Positions 37,665-46,705 of a stretch of DNA of 64,000 nt are shown here, piece after piece; within the stretch, counting starts at the first letter, position 1; every line of letters begins with the position of its first letter. The stretch comes from Paracoccus sp. IB05. GTDB lineage: Bacteria > Pseudomonadota > Alphaproteobacteria > Rhodobacterales > Rhodobacteraceae. A program made the translations under genes and the position numbers. The stretch lies in NCBI RefSeq assembly GCF_016405985.1, contig NZ_JAEFCF010000001.1:298312-362311 (forward strand). Direction: 5' to 3'. Below the pieces are notes generated by a model. The model had not been told where the DNA came from, did not search any database, and worked only from the letters and a program-made list of their open reading frames with translations.

Positions 37665-39419
37665 ATGTCTGAGAAACCCGAATTCAAGCCAGCACCCTGG
37701 CCCCGCAAGCTCCGGTCAACCCATTGGTATAGCGGCACTTCGCGCGATACGATCTATCATCGCGGCTGGATGAAGAACCAGGGCTATCCGCATGACCTGT
37801 TCGATGGCCGCCCCATTATCGGCATCATGAACACCTGGTCGGAGCTGACGCCCTGCAACGGCCATCTGCGCGATCTGGCGGAAAAGGTGAAGGCGGGGAT
37901 CTGGGAGGCCGGCGGCTTCCCGGTCGAGGTGCCGGTGTTTTCGGCCAGCGAGAACACCTTCCGCCCGACCGCGATGATGTATCGCAATATCGCCGCCATG
38001 GCGGTTGAGGAACAGATGCGCGGCCAGCCGATTGACGGCGCGGTGCTGCTGGTGGGTTGCGACAAGACCACGCCATCCCTGCTGATGGGCGCGGCCTCGA
38101 CCGATATTCCGTCGATTGTCGTCACCGGCGGGCCGATGCTGAACGGCTATTTCCGGGGCGAGCGGGTGGGGTCTGGCACCCATCTGTGGAAATTCTCCGA
38201 GGCCGTGAAGGCAGGCGAGATGACCCAGGAGGATTTCCTCGAGGCCGAGGCCTCGATGAGCCGCTCGACCGGTACCTGCAACACGATGGGCACCGCTTCG
38301 ACGATGGCCTCGATGGCCGAGGCGCTCGGCATGGCCTTGTCGGGCAATGCCGCAATTCCGGCGGTGGACAGTCGCCGCCGTGTCATGGCGCAGATGTCGG
38401 GGCGCCGCATCGTGCAGATGGTCAAGGATGACCTGAAACCCTCTGACATCATGACCAAAGAGGCGTTTGAAAACGCGATCCGCACCAATGGCGCGATTGG
38501 CGGATCCACCAATGCCGTGGTGCATTTGCTGGCGATTGCAGGCCGGGTTGGCGTTGATCTGACGCTGGATGACTGGGACCGTTGCGGGCGCGATGTCGCG
38601 ACCATTGTGAACCTGATGCCTTCGGGCAAATATCTCATGGAAGAATTCTTCTATGCCGGCGGTCTGCCGGTGGTGCTGAAATGGCTCGGCGAGGCCGGCA
38701 AACTGCATAAAGACGCGCTGACCGTCTCGGGCGAGACGATCTGGGATGAGGTCAAAGACGTCCGCAACTGGAACGAGGATGTAATCCTTCCGGCCGACAA
38801 GCCGCTGACGGCCCAGGGCGGCATCGCAGTGGTGAAGGGCAATCTGGCACCGAAAGGGGCGGTGCTGAAGCCTTCGGCGGCAAGCGCACATCTTCTGACC
38901 CATCGTGGCCGCGCGGTGGTGTTTGAAGACATCGACGACTACAAGGCCAGGATCGGTGACGAGGCACTCGACATTGACGAGACCTGCGTCATGGTGCTGA
39001 AAAACTGCGGGCCCAGGGGCTATCCCGGCATGGCCGAGGTCGGCAATATGGGCCTGCCGCCCAAGGTTCTGCGCAAGGGGATCACCGATATGGTGCGGAT
39101 CTCTGACGCGCGGATGTCGGGAACGGCTTATGGCACCGTGGTGCTGCATACCTCGCCCGAGGCGGCAGCCGGAGGCCCGCTGGCGGTGGTCCGCAACGGC
39201 GATATGATCTCGCTGGATGTGCCGAACCGCGCCCTCACGCTGGAGATATCGGATGAGGAACTGGCGGCACGGCTGGCGGAATGGCAGCCTCCGGCAGAGC
39301 AACCGGCCTCGGGCTATGCCTGGCTGCATCACACCCATGTGCAGGGCGCGGATACCGGCGCGGATCTTGATTTCCTCAGGGGCTCGCGGGGCCGCGACGT
39401 GGGTAAGGACAGCCATTGA
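37665..39419 (+). CDS. IlvD/Edd-family sugar-acid dehydratase (L-arabinonate/D-galactonate type)
   Basis: A 584-residue Fe-S dehydratase. Cluster-binding cysteines are in WSELTPCNGHL, VGCDKTTP and STGTCNTMGTAS. The C-terminal GYPGMAEVGNMGLPPKVLRK and MSGTAYGTVVLHTSPEAAAG are typical. The start GWMKNQGYPHDLFDGRPIIG and length mark the pentonate/hexonate branch rather than dihydroxy-acid or 6-phosphogluconate dehydratases. Relatives in rhizobia and Azospirillum dehydrate L-arabinonate and also D-galactonate or D-fuconate. It would supply 2-keto-3-deoxy acids to GguC, or to DgoK and DgoA encoded downstream. Its stop overlaps the dehydrogenase start (TGATG). Confidence 0.88.
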   Translation: MSEKPEFKPAPWPRKLRSTHWYSGTSRDTIYHRGWMKNQGYPHDLFDGRPIIGIMNTWSELTPCNGHLRDLAEKVKAGIWEAGGFPVEVPVFSASENTFRPTAMMYRNIAAMAVEEQMRGQPIDGAVLLVGCDKTTPSLLMGAASTDIPSIVVTGGPMLNGYFRGERVGSGTHLWKFSEAVKAGEMTQEDFLEAEASMSRSTGTCNTMGTASTMASMAEALGMALSGNAAIPAVDSRRRVMAQMSGRRIVQMVKDDLKPSDIMTKEAFENAIRTNGAIGGSTNAVVHLLAIAGRVGVDLTLDDWDRCGRDVATIVNLMPSGKYLMEEFFYAGGLPVVLKWLGEAGKLHKDALTVSGETIWDEVKDVRNWNEDVILPADKPLTAQGGIAVVKGNLAPKGAVLKPSAASAHLLTHRGRAVVFEDIDDYKARIGDEALDIDETCVMVLKNCGPRGYPGMAEVGNMGLPPKVLRKGITDMVRISDARMSGTAYGTVVLHTSPEAAAGGPLAVVRNGDMISLDVPNRALTLEISDEELAARLAEWQPPAEQPASGYAWLHHTHVQGADTGADLDFLRGSRGRDVGKDSH

Positions 39420-40330
39420 TGAAAATTGCATTGGTTGGCATCGGAAAGATCGCGCTCGACCAGCATGTGCCGGCGCTGAACGCGAGCCCGGACTGGGAGC
39501 TGGCGGCAACAGTCTCGCGGTCCGGGACCGTCCCGGGGGTCGAGGCCTTCACGCGGATCGAAGACATGCTGGCGGCGCGGCCCGATATCGGGGTCGTTTC
39601 GCTGGCACTGCCGCCGGTGCCGCGCTTTGCGGTGGCCGAGGCGGCGCTGAAAGCGGGTCGCCATGTGATGCTTGAAAAGCCACCGGGCGCCAGCCTTGCC
39701 GAGGTCCAGGCGCTGGAACGGCTGGCCACCGAACAGGGCGTCACGCTCTATACCAGCTGGCATTCGCGTGAGGCCGAAGCGGTCGCGGCGGCGAAGGCCT
39801 GGCTTAAGGGCAAGACCGTGAAAAGCGGCCATATCACCTGGCGCGAGGATGCCCGCAAATGGCACCCCGGCCAGGACTGGATTTTTGAGGCCGGTGGCAT
39901 GGGGGTGTTTGATCCCGGCATCAACGCGCTTTCGATCCTGACCGAGATCCTGCCGATGCCGGTGCATCTGACCGGGGCGGAGCTGGATTTCCCTTCCAAC
40001 CGGGCCGCCCCGATTGCCGCGCGGCTGCGTTTCGCGCAAGCGATCACCGCCGATTTCGATTTCCGCCAGGAAGGGCCGCAGACCTGGGATATGGAATTTA
40101 TCACCGACCAGGGCGATATCGCGCTGCGGATGGGTGGCAACCTTCTGGAAATCAACGGGAAACCGGCAGGGGGCGAGAATACGATCATGGGGGAATATCC
40201 AGCGCTTTATGCGCGGATGGCGGGCCTCGTGCGCAGCAAAACATCCGATATCGACCTGCGCCCGATGATGCTGGTGGCCGATGCGTTCACGCTCGGTCAG
40301 CATAACCGGGTCGAGGCATTTGAATTCTGA
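39419..40330 (+). CDS. L-arabinose/D-galactose 1-dehydrogenase, Gfo/Idh/MocA family
   Basis: A 303-residue NAD(P)-dependent dehydrogenase. The Rossmann start is KIALVGIGKIALDQHVPALN, then the EKPP motif VMLEKPPGASLAEVQALE, and a catalytic region TWREDARKWHPGQDWIFEAG and GMGVFDPGINALSILTEILP. The pattern closely follows Azospirillum L-arabinose 1-dehydrogenase, which also takes D-galactose. It oxidises the aldose to the lactone, the substrate of the lactonase encoded at 44898. The true start is ATG 39419, one codon inside a TTG-initiated frame, overlapping the dehydratase stop. Confidence 0.9.
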   Translation: MKIALVGIGKIALDQHVPALNASPDWELAATVSRSGTVPGVEAFTRIEDMLAARPDIGVVSLALPPVPRFAVAEAALKAGRHVMLEKPPGASLAEVQALERLATEQGVTLYTSWHSREAEAVAAAKAWLKGKTVKSGHITWREDARKWHPGQDWIFEAGGMGVFDPGINALSILTEILPMPVHLTGAELDFPSNRAAPIAARLRFAQAITADFDFRQEGPQTWDMEFITDQGDIALRMGGNLLEINGKPAGGENTIMGEYPALYARMAGLVRSKTSDIDLRPMMLVADAFTLGQHNRVEAFEF

Positions 40331-40402
40331 CCCCGCCCCTTTTGCGCGCGGGCAGCAATAGCCGGAAGAGGACCGGCTTTCATTTCAACGGGAGGGAAAG
40401 AC

Positions 40403-41362
40403 ATGACTGTTAAGACTTTGCTGGCAGGTGCCGCCATTGTCGCGCTTGGGGCCGGGGCCGCTATGGCCGATGGTAAGGTGATCGGCTTCTCGCAGATCGG
40501 CTCGGAATCGGGCTGGCGCGCGGCGGAGACCTCGCTGACCAAATCGCAATCGGAAGAGCGCGGCTATCAGCTGCAATTCTCGGATGCGCAGCAAAAGCAG
40601 GAAAATCAGATCGCGGCTTTGCGGTCTTTCATCGCCCAGGGCGTTGATGCGATCCTGATCGCGCCGGTCGTCGCCACCGGCTGGGATGCGGTGCTGCAAG
40701 AGGCCAAAGAGGCCGAGATCCCGGTTGTCCTGCTGGACCGTATGGTCGACAGCGACCCCTCGCTTTACCTGACCGCTGTCGGTTCGAACCTGGTGCATGA
40801 GGGCGAAGTGGCCGGCAAATGGCTCGCAGACACCGTTGGCGACAAAGACTGCCGCATTGTCGAGCTGCAAGGCACCACCGGCTCTTCGCCCGCCATCGAC
40901 CGCAAAAAGGGTTTTGAGCAGGGCATCTCAGGCCATGCGAATCTGAGCATCGTGCAAAGCCAGACCGGCGACTTCACCCGTTCGCTTGGCAAGGAAGTCA
41001 TGGAAAGCTTCCTCCAGGCTGAAAATGGCGGCAAGGATATCTGCGCGCTCTACGCCCATAATGACGATATGGCGGTCGGCGCGATCCAGGCGATCAGGGA
41101 AGCCGGTCTGAAGCCGGGCACCGATATCCTGGTGGTGTCCATCGACGGGGTTCCGGATATCTTCAAGGCGATGGCCGATGGCGAAGCCAATGCGACCGTC
41201 GAGCTGACCCCGAACATGGCAGGCCCGGCCTATGACGCGCTGGAAGCCTTCTGGAAAGACGGCACCGAACCGGCCAAGTTCATCCAGACCGAGTCGAAGC
41301 TTTATACCCAGTCGGATGATCCGGCCGGTCAATATGAGGCCCGCAAGGATCTGGGTTACTGA
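40403..41362 (+). CDS. ytfQ: YtfQ-type galactofuranose-binding protein
   Basis: A 319-residue periplasmic sugar-binding protein with a short signal peptide (MTVKTLLAGAAIVALGAGAA, cleaved after AMA). YtfQ-like blocks are VIGFSQIGSESGWRAAETSL, LQFSDAQQKQENQIAALRSF, VLLDRMVDSDPSLYLTAVGS and CALYAHNDDMAVGAIQAIRE. YtfQ binds furanose forms of galactose, and probably arabinofuranose in relatives. The gene is preceded by GGAGGG and separated from the ATPase gene by a hairpin. It is the second binding protein in this locus, so the cell can take up both ring forms. Confidence 0.92.
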   Translation: MTVKTLLAGAAIVALGAGAAMADGKVIGFSQIGSESGWRAAETSLTKSQSEERGYQLQFSDAQQKQENQIAALRSFIAQGVDAILIAPVVATGWDAVLQEAKEAEIPVVLLDRMVDSDPSLYLTAVGSNLVHEGEVAGKWLADTVGDKDCRIVELQGTTGSSPAIDRKKGFEQGISGHANLSIVQSQTGDFTRSLGKEVMESFLQAENGGKDICALYAHNDDMAVGAIQAIREAGLKPGTDILVVSIDGVPDIFKAMADGEANATVELTPNMAGPAYDALEAFWKDGTEPAKFIQTESKLYTQSDDPAGQYEARKDLGY

Positions 41363-41370
41363 TTGCCTTC

Positions 41371-41395
41371 GGGTGGGCCGGAACCTGGCCCGCCC
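41371..41395 (+). other. stem-loop between ytfQ and ytfR
   Basis: GGGTGGGCC (41371-41379) pairs with GGCCCGCCC (41387-41395) around ggaacct, with one G-T pair; CCTCTTT follows. It is the same position as the chvE-gguA stem-loop and fits partial termination or mRNA stabilisation after the binding-protein gene. Confidence 0.6.
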
Positions 41396-41420
41396 CTCTT
41401 TCGCAGGAAAGACCTTTGGG

Positions 41421-42917
41421 ATGACGCTCCTCTCCATTCGCGCGCTGACCAAGACCTTCCCCGGCACGAAAGCGCTGGACGGGGTGAATTTCGACCTGCG
41501 CGCCGGTGAGGTCCATGCGCTGCTGGGCGAGAATGGCGCGGGGAAATCAACGCTGATCAAATGTCTGACCGGCGCCTATCAGCGCGATGCGGGCGTGATC
41601 ACGCTGGACGGGGTCGCGATTGCGCCGCGCTCAACCGTCGAGGCGCAGGATCTGGGCATCGGCACGGTCTATCAGGAGGTCAATCTCGCCCCAAATCTGA
41701 CGGTGGCGCAGAACCTTTTATTCGGGCGCGAGCCGAAACGTTTCGGCCTGATTTCGTCGCGTGCGATGCGGGGCGAGGCGAAGGCGATCCTCGCGCAATA
41801 TGGCCTTGATCTGAATGTCGACCGCGATCTGGGCAGCTATTCTGTGGCGATCCGCCAGATCATCGCGATTGCACGGGCGGTGTCTTTGTCGGGGAAGGTG
41901 CTGATCCTTGACGAACCGACCGCGAGCCTCGATGCGAGCGAGGTGCGGATGGTGTTTGACGTGGTGCGGTCCTTGCGGGCGCGCGGCCTCGGGATCGTGT
42001 TCGTCTCGCATTTTCTGGATCAGGTTTTTGATCTGACCGACCGGGTCACGGTGCTCAGGAATGGCCAATATGTGACGACCGAAGACACGGCACGCCTGAA
42101 CCGCGTCAGGCTGATCGAACATATGCTGGGCCGCACGCTGGAAGATCAGGTGCTGCATTCGCGCCCGGCTGATCGCGGCCCGCGCCCCGAAATGCTGCAA
42201 TTCCAGGGCTTTGGCCGCCGTGGCGCGGTGGAGCCCTTTGATCTGACCGTGGGCGAGGGCGAGGTGATCGGCCTTGCCGGTCTGCTCGGATCGGGGCGCA
42301 GCGAAAGCGCCGAGGCGCTATTCGGGCTGAAACCCGCGACAAGCGGCGAGGCGAAGGACAAGACGGGCAAGCTCGACCTGACCTCGCCGTCGCGCGCGAT
42401 CGCGGCGGGGTTTGGCTTCGCGCCGGAGGATCGCAAGACCGGTGGCATCATTGCCGATCTCTCAATCCGCGAGAATATCATTCTGGGCCTCCAGGCGCGG
42501 CGCGGCTGGGCAAGGCCGATCCCGCGCGCGGAACAAAACCGCATCGCGGATGATTATATCAAGCGGCTCGATATCCGCACCTCGGGGCGCGAAAAACGCA
42601 TCGGCGAGCTGTCGGGCGGCAATCAGCAAAAGGCGGTGCTGGCGCGCTGGCTGGCGATGAATCCGCGCTTTCTGATCCTGGATGAACCCACACGCGGCAT
42701 CGATGTCGGCGCCCATGCCGAGATCCTGCATCTGATCCATGAGCTGGTGGCCAAAGGCATGTCTTTGCTGGTGATCTCATCCGAACTTGACGAGCTGGTG
42801 GCGGTGGCGGACCGGGTGATCGTCTTGCGGGACCGCCGTCATATTGCCGAACTCAAAGGCGATGAGGTCTCGGGAGAGCGGATCATGCGCGCCATCGCCG
42901 GCGCGGAGGGGGGCTGA
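41421..42917 (+). CDS. ytfR: YtfR-type sugar ABC ATPase
   Basis: A 498-residue fused double ATPase. Domain 1: [31 protein letters not shown] (a degenerate signature, as in YtfR), [16 protein letters not shown]. Domain 2: [43 protein letters not shown]. The ATG at 41421 follows the ytfQ hairpin; longer in-frame starts would overlap ytfQ. It is coupled to ytfT by TGATG. It energises both YtfT and YjfF. Confidence 0.92.
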   Translation: MTLLSIRALTKTFPGTKALDGVNFDLRAGEVHALLGENGAGKSTLIKCLTGAYQRDAGVITLDGVAIAPRSTVEAQDLGIGTVYQEVNLAPNLTVAQNLLFGREPKRFGLISSRAMRGEAKAILAQYGLDLNVDRDLGSYSVAIRQIIAIARAVSLSGKVLILDEPTASLDASEVRMVFDVVRSLRARGLGIVFVSHFLDQVFDLTDRVTVLRNGQYVTTEDTARLNRVRLIEHMLGRTLEDQVLHSRPADRGPRPEMLQFQGFGRRGAVEPFDLTVGEGEVIGLAGLLGSGRSESAEALFGLKPATSGEAKDKTGKLDLTSPSRAIAAGFGFAPEDRKTGGIIADLSIRENIILGLQARRGWARPIPRAEQNRIADDYIKRLDIRTSGREKRIGELSGGNQQKAVLARWLAMNPRFLILDEPTRGIDVGAHAEILHLIHELVAKGMSLLVISSELDELVAVADRVIVLRDRRHIAELKGDEVSGERIMRAIAGAEGG

Positions 42918-43930
42918 TGGCGGATCTGCTGAAACGTATCGCGCCGCAGCTGATCGCGCTGGCCGCCCTGATGGCGCTGGTCTCGGTGTTCTATCCGGGG
43001 TTCCTGTCGGTCAGCTATAGTGACGGGCGGCTGGTCGGGCCGGTGATCGATATTCTGAAACGCTCGGCCCCGGTGGCGCTGCTCGCGGTGGGGATGACGC
43101 TGGTGATCGCGACGCGCGGCATTGACCTGTCGGTGGGCACGATCATGGCGATTTGCGGCGCGGTGGCGGCTTTCGGGATTTCGGCGGGCTATGGGCTGCC
43201 GCTTTCCCTGGCGCTGGCGCTGCTGGCGGGGCTGGCGGCGGGGCTGTGGAATGGCGCTTTGGTGGCGATTGTCGGGGTGCAGCCCTTTGTCGCAACGCTG
43301 ATCCTGATGACCATGGGGCGCGGCATCGCGCAGCTGATCACGGAAGGCCGCATCCTCACCTTCACCGACCCGGCTTTTGCCTTTGTCGGATCCGGCACCT
43401 TCCTCGGTCTGCCGGTGCCGGCCTGGATCTGGTTTGCCACTGCCGTTCTGGTCACGGTGCTGATGCGGCGCACCGCGCTTGGCCTCTTGATCGAGGCGGT
43501 GGGCATCAACCGCGCAGCCTCGCGCGTGGCGGGGGTCAATGCGACCGTTCTCCTGATCGCAGTCTATATGGCGATGGGGCTATGCGCGGCGCTCGCCGGG
43601 CTGATCGTCACGGCGGATATTCGCGGCGCGGACGCCAATAATGCCGGCCTCTGGCTGGAGCTTGACGCCATCCTTGCCGTGGTGATCGGGGGCAATTCGC
43701 TGCTCGGAGGGCGGTTCTCCATCGCGGCCTCGGTGATTGGGGCGCTGATCATCCAGACGATTTCCTCGGGCATCCGGCTTGCGGGCTTTCCGTCGGAATA
43801 TAACCTCGTGATCAAGGCGGTGCTGGTTCTGGTCATCCTGGTGCTGCAATCGCCGAGGATCGCGCGCGAATGGGCCTTCTGGCGCGAGGAATTGCGCCGC
43901 GGCCAAGCGCCAAAAGGAGCCGGCCAATGA
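42917..43930 (+). CDS. ytfT: YtfT-type sugar ABC permease
   Basis: A 337-residue inner-membrane permease with eight to ten helices. Family blocks are SAPVALLAVGMTLVIATRGI, DLSVGTIMAICGAVAAFG, AVGINRAASRVAGVNATVLL and VVIGGNSLLGGRFSIAASVI. The short charged C-terminus (EWAFWREELRRGQAPKGAGQ) is cytoplasmic. The gene is joined by overlapping codons to ytfR before and yjfF after, and pairs with YjfF in the channel. Confidence 0.92.
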   Translation: MADLLKRIAPQLIALAALMALVSVFYPGFLSVSYSDGRLVGPVIDILKRSAPVALLAVGMTLVIATRGIDLSVGTIMAICGAVAAFGISAGYGLPLSLALALLAGLAAGLWNGALVAIVGVQPFVATLILMTMGRGIAQLITEGRILTFTDPAFAFVGSGTFLGLPVPAWIWFATAVLVTVLMRRTALGLLIEAVGINRAASRVAGVNATVLLIAVYMAMGLCAALAGLIVTADIRGADANNAGLWLELDAILAVVIGGNSLLGGRFSIAASVIGALIIQTISSGIRLAGFPSEYNLVIKAVLVLVILVLQSPRIAREWAFWREELRRGQAPKGAGQ

Positions 43931-44901
43931 ATTCCCGCGCGCTGCCGCTTTATGTCACCATCGCGATTTTCCTGATCGGCTGGGTGATCTGCTGGCTGCA
44001 ATTCCCGAATATGCTCTCGACGCGGGTGATCGGTAACCTGCTGACAGATAATGCCTATCTCGGCATCGTGGCCGTTGGGATGACCCTGGTGATCCTGTCC
44101 GGCGGCATCGACCTTTCGGTCGGATCGGTGATTGCCTTTTCGGGCGTGTTCATCGCCGTGGTGCTGCGCGACACGGACCTGCATCCGCTGGTGGTCTTCG
44201 CGGTCCTGCTGGGTCTGACCACGGCTTATGGCGCGGCGATGGGCTGGCTGATCGACCGGCTGGCGATGCCTGCCTTTATCGTCACGCTCGCCGGCATGTT
44301 CCTCGCGCGTGGAGCCGCCTATCTCTTGTCGATTGAATCGGTGCCGATCACGCATGAGTTTTACCAGTCGCTCACCAGCGCCTATTGGCTGATGCCCGGC
44401 AAGGGGCGGCTGACGCTGATCGGGGTGCTGATGCTGGCGACCTTCGCCATCGGCATTGTGGTGGCCCATAAGACCCGCTTTGGCGCCTCGGTCTATGCGC
44501 TTGGCGGCGGTGAGGCGACGGCGCGGCTGATGGGGGTGCGCCAGGGCCGGACCACCGTGCTGGTCTATGCCTTTTCCGGGCTGATGTCGGGCCTCGCCGG
44601 GATCGTCTTTTCGGTCTATACCGGCTCGGGCTATTCGCTGGCGACGGTCGGGACGGAACTGACCGCCATCGCCGCCGTGGTGATCGGCGGCACGCTGTTG
44701 ACCGGTGGCGCGGGCTATATGTTCGGCACGCTGATCGGTGTTCTGACCATGGGGCTGATCCAGACCTATATCGTGTTTGACGGCTCGCTTTCCTCCTGGT
44801 GGACGCGGATCGTGATCGGCCTCTTGCTGCTGGTCTTCATCCTTTTGCAAAAGGGCCTTGTGAAACTCTCCGAGGCGCGGCTGGCGGGAGGCCAGGCATG
44901 A
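43927..44901 (+). CDS. yjfF: YjfF-type sugar ABC permease
   Basis: A 324-residue permease partner of YtfT. The hallmark VGMTLVILSGGIDLSVGSVI and the YjfF-like VYALGGGEATARLMGVRQGR are present, and VVIGGTLLTGGAGYMFGTLI is near the C-terminus. ATG 43927 overlaps the ytfT stop (ATGA). The reading frame extends upstream without a plausible start. The 3' end overlaps the lactonase gene, binding transport and catabolic genes into one transcript. Confidence 0.92.
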   Translation: MNSRALPLYVTIAIFLIGWVICWLQFPNMLSTRVIGNLLTDNAYLGIVAVGMTLVILSGGIDLSVGSVIAFSGVFIAVVLRDTDLHPLVVFAVLLGLTTAYGAAMGWLIDRLAMPAFIVTLAGMFLARGAAYLLSIESVPITHEFYQSLTSAYWLMPGKGRLTLIGVLMLATFAIGIVVAHKTRFGASVYALGGGEATARLMGVRQGRTTVLVYAFSGLMSGLAGIVFSVYTGSGYSLATVGTELTAIAAVVIGGTLLTGGAGYMFGTLIGVLTMGLIQTYIVFDGSLSSWWTRIVIGLLLLVFILLQKGLVKLSEARLAGGQA

Positions 44902-45731
44902 TCCAATTCGACACCCGTATTTGTGAGCTGGGCGAAGGCGCCTTCTGGCACCCGGAACGTAAGCAGTTCTTCTGGTTCGATATTCTGAACCGGCGGCTTT
45001 TGACTTCGGGGCGCGACTGGCGGTTCGACCGCATGGTTTCCGCCGCCGCCTGGATTGATGCCGACCGGCTGCTGATCGCCAGCGAAACCGGGCTGCTGAC
45101 CCTTGATCTGGAGACCGGCGCGATAGCTGATCTGATCGCCGTCGAGGCCGACCGGCCCGACACAAGGTCGAATGACGGGAGGGCCGATCGTCAGGGTGGC
45201 TTCTGGTTTGGCACCATGGGCAAGCGCGCCGAGACCGGAGCGGGGTCGATCTATCGCTTTTATCGCGGCCAGGTCACGCGGCTGTTTGCCGATATCTCGA
45301 TCCCCAATGCGATTTGTTTCGCGCCTGACGGGCGGCTGGCCTATTTCGCCGACACCGCGCTTGCACTGGTCTGGGCGCAGCCGCTGGATGCCGACGGCTG
45401 GCCGGTCGGAGAGCGCCGCATCTTCCTCGACCTGAATGCCGAGGGGCTGAACCCCGATGGTGCGGTCACCGACAGTGAGGGCGGGATCTGGATCGCGAAA
45501 TGGGGCGCGGGGGCGGTGATGCGCTACCTCCCCGATGGAAGCCGTGCCCAGGAGATCGCGGTTGGCGGTCAACACGCCTCCTGCCCGGCCTTTGGCGGTG
45601 CCGATCTGGGTGACCTGCTGGTCACCACCGCGCGCGAGGGCATCAGGGCGCCCGACCAGCATCAGGGTCTGCCCTGGCTGGTCCGCCCCGGTGTGAAAGG
45701 CCTGGCAGAGCCGGGAGTGATCCTGAAATGA
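44898..45731 (+). CDS. SMP-30/gluconolactonase-family sugar lactonase
   Basis: A 277-residue six-bladed beta-propeller lactonase. Metal-binding residues are in LGEGAFWHPERKQFFWFDIL (Glu near residue 10), in DTRSNDGRADRQGGFWFGTM (Asn) and in GLNPDGAVTDSEGGIWIAKW (Asp); SIPNAICFAPDGRLAYFADT is the typical NG-like segment. It hydrolyses L-arabinono- or D-galactono-lactone made by the 1-dehydrogenase. It overlaps yjfF and galM by four bases at each end. Confidence 0.9.
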   Translation: MIQFDTRICELGEGAFWHPERKQFFWFDILNRRLLTSGRDWRFDRMVSAAAWIDADRLLIASETGLLTLDLETGAIADLIAVEADRPDTRSNDGRADRQGGFWFGTMGKRAETGAGSIYRFYRGQVTRLFADISIPNAICFAPDGRLAYFADTALALVWAQPLDADGWPVGERRIFLDLNAEGLNPDGAVTDSEGGIWIAKWGAGAVMRYLPDGSRAQEIAVGGQHASCPAFGGADLGDLLVTTAREGIRAPDQHQGLPWLVRPGVKGLAEPGVILK

Positions 45732-46705
45732 GGTCTGAGATTTTCGGCCACCTTCCCGATGGCCGTCCGGTCAAAGCGGTGCGGCTGCGCGGGGCAAAGC
45801 TCTCGGCGACGCTTTTGACCATGGGGGCGACGGTGCAGGATCTGCGGATGGAGGGCTTCGCACATCCTCTGGTGCTGGGGTTCCCGACGCTTGCCCCCTA
45901 TTTTGGCGAGGGCCTTTATGTCGGCGCCCTGGTCGGGCGGGTTGCCAACCGGATCGGGGGGGGCCGGTTCACGCTTGACGGGCATGAGATCCGGGTCGAT
46001 GCCAATGAAGGCGGCAATCTTCTCCATGGCGGCAGTGATGGCATTCACCACCACATATGGGATATCGAAGATCTGGGTGCAGAACATGTGGTATTCACCC
46101 TGGATCTCGCCGATGGGCATATGGGCTTTCCCGGGCGGCTTACGATCCGCGCCGAAATCTCAGTTGCGGGCGATGCGCTGAGCTTTGATCTTGAGGCCCG
46201 AAGTGATGCGGCGACACCGGTAAGCCTCGCGCATCACGGCTATTTCTGCCTTGATGACAGCGGCGATATTCGGGGCCACCGGCTTAAGGTTGCGGCGGAT
46301 CACTGGTTGCCGGTCGATGCCGCGCGGATCCCGACCGGTGAGATCGCGCCGGTCGACGGCACCGCATTCGATTTCCGCGCAACGCGCGTGATCAGCCCGG
46401 CGGGCTATGATCACAACCTGTGCCTCTCGGCCCGCCGCGAGGCGCTGCGCTCTGTGGGCCGGCTCGAAGGTCAAAGCGGCCTCCTTATGGAGATCGGGAC
46501 CACCGAGCCGGGTCTGCAGATCTATGACGGGCGGCACTTCACCGGAACCCTCGGGCTGGACGGGCGGAGTTACGCCAGCTATGCCGGGATCGCCCTGGAA
46601 ACCCAGGGCTGGCCGGATGCGGTCAACCATCCGGCGTTTCCGGACACGATCCTGCGACCAGGCGAGATCTGGCGCGCGCTTACACGGTACAGGTTTTACG
46701 AATGA
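45728..46705 (+). CDS. galM: aldose 1-epimerase (galactose mutarotase)
   Basis: A 325-residue beta-sandwich mutarotase. Catalytic features are GRVANRIGGGRFTLDG with the Asn-Arg pair, EGGNLLHGGSDGIHHHIWDI (first His), SLAHHGYFCLDDSG (second His region), AGYDHNLCL (Asp), and the general base Glu in YAGIALETQGWPDAVNHPAF. It interconverts alpha and beta anomers so that sugar entering from either transporter reaches the 1-dehydrogenase. It is fully embedded in the operon by ATGA overlaps. Confidence 0.92.
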   Translation: MRSEIFGHLPDGRPVKAVRLRGAKLSATLLTMGATVQDLRMEGFAHPLVLGFPTLAPYFGEGLYVGALVGRVANRIGGGRFTLDGHEIRVDANEGGNLLHGGSDGIHHHIWDIEDLGAEHVVFTLDLADGHMGFPGRLTIRAEISVAGDALSFDLEARSDAATPVSLAHHGYFCLDDSGDIRGHRLKVAADHWLPVDAARIPTGEIAPVDGTAFDFRATRVISPAGYDHNLCLSARREALRSVGRLEGQSGLLMEIGTTEPGLQIYDGRHFTGTLGLDGRSYASYAGIALETQGWPDAVNHPAFPDTILRPGEIWRALTRYRFYE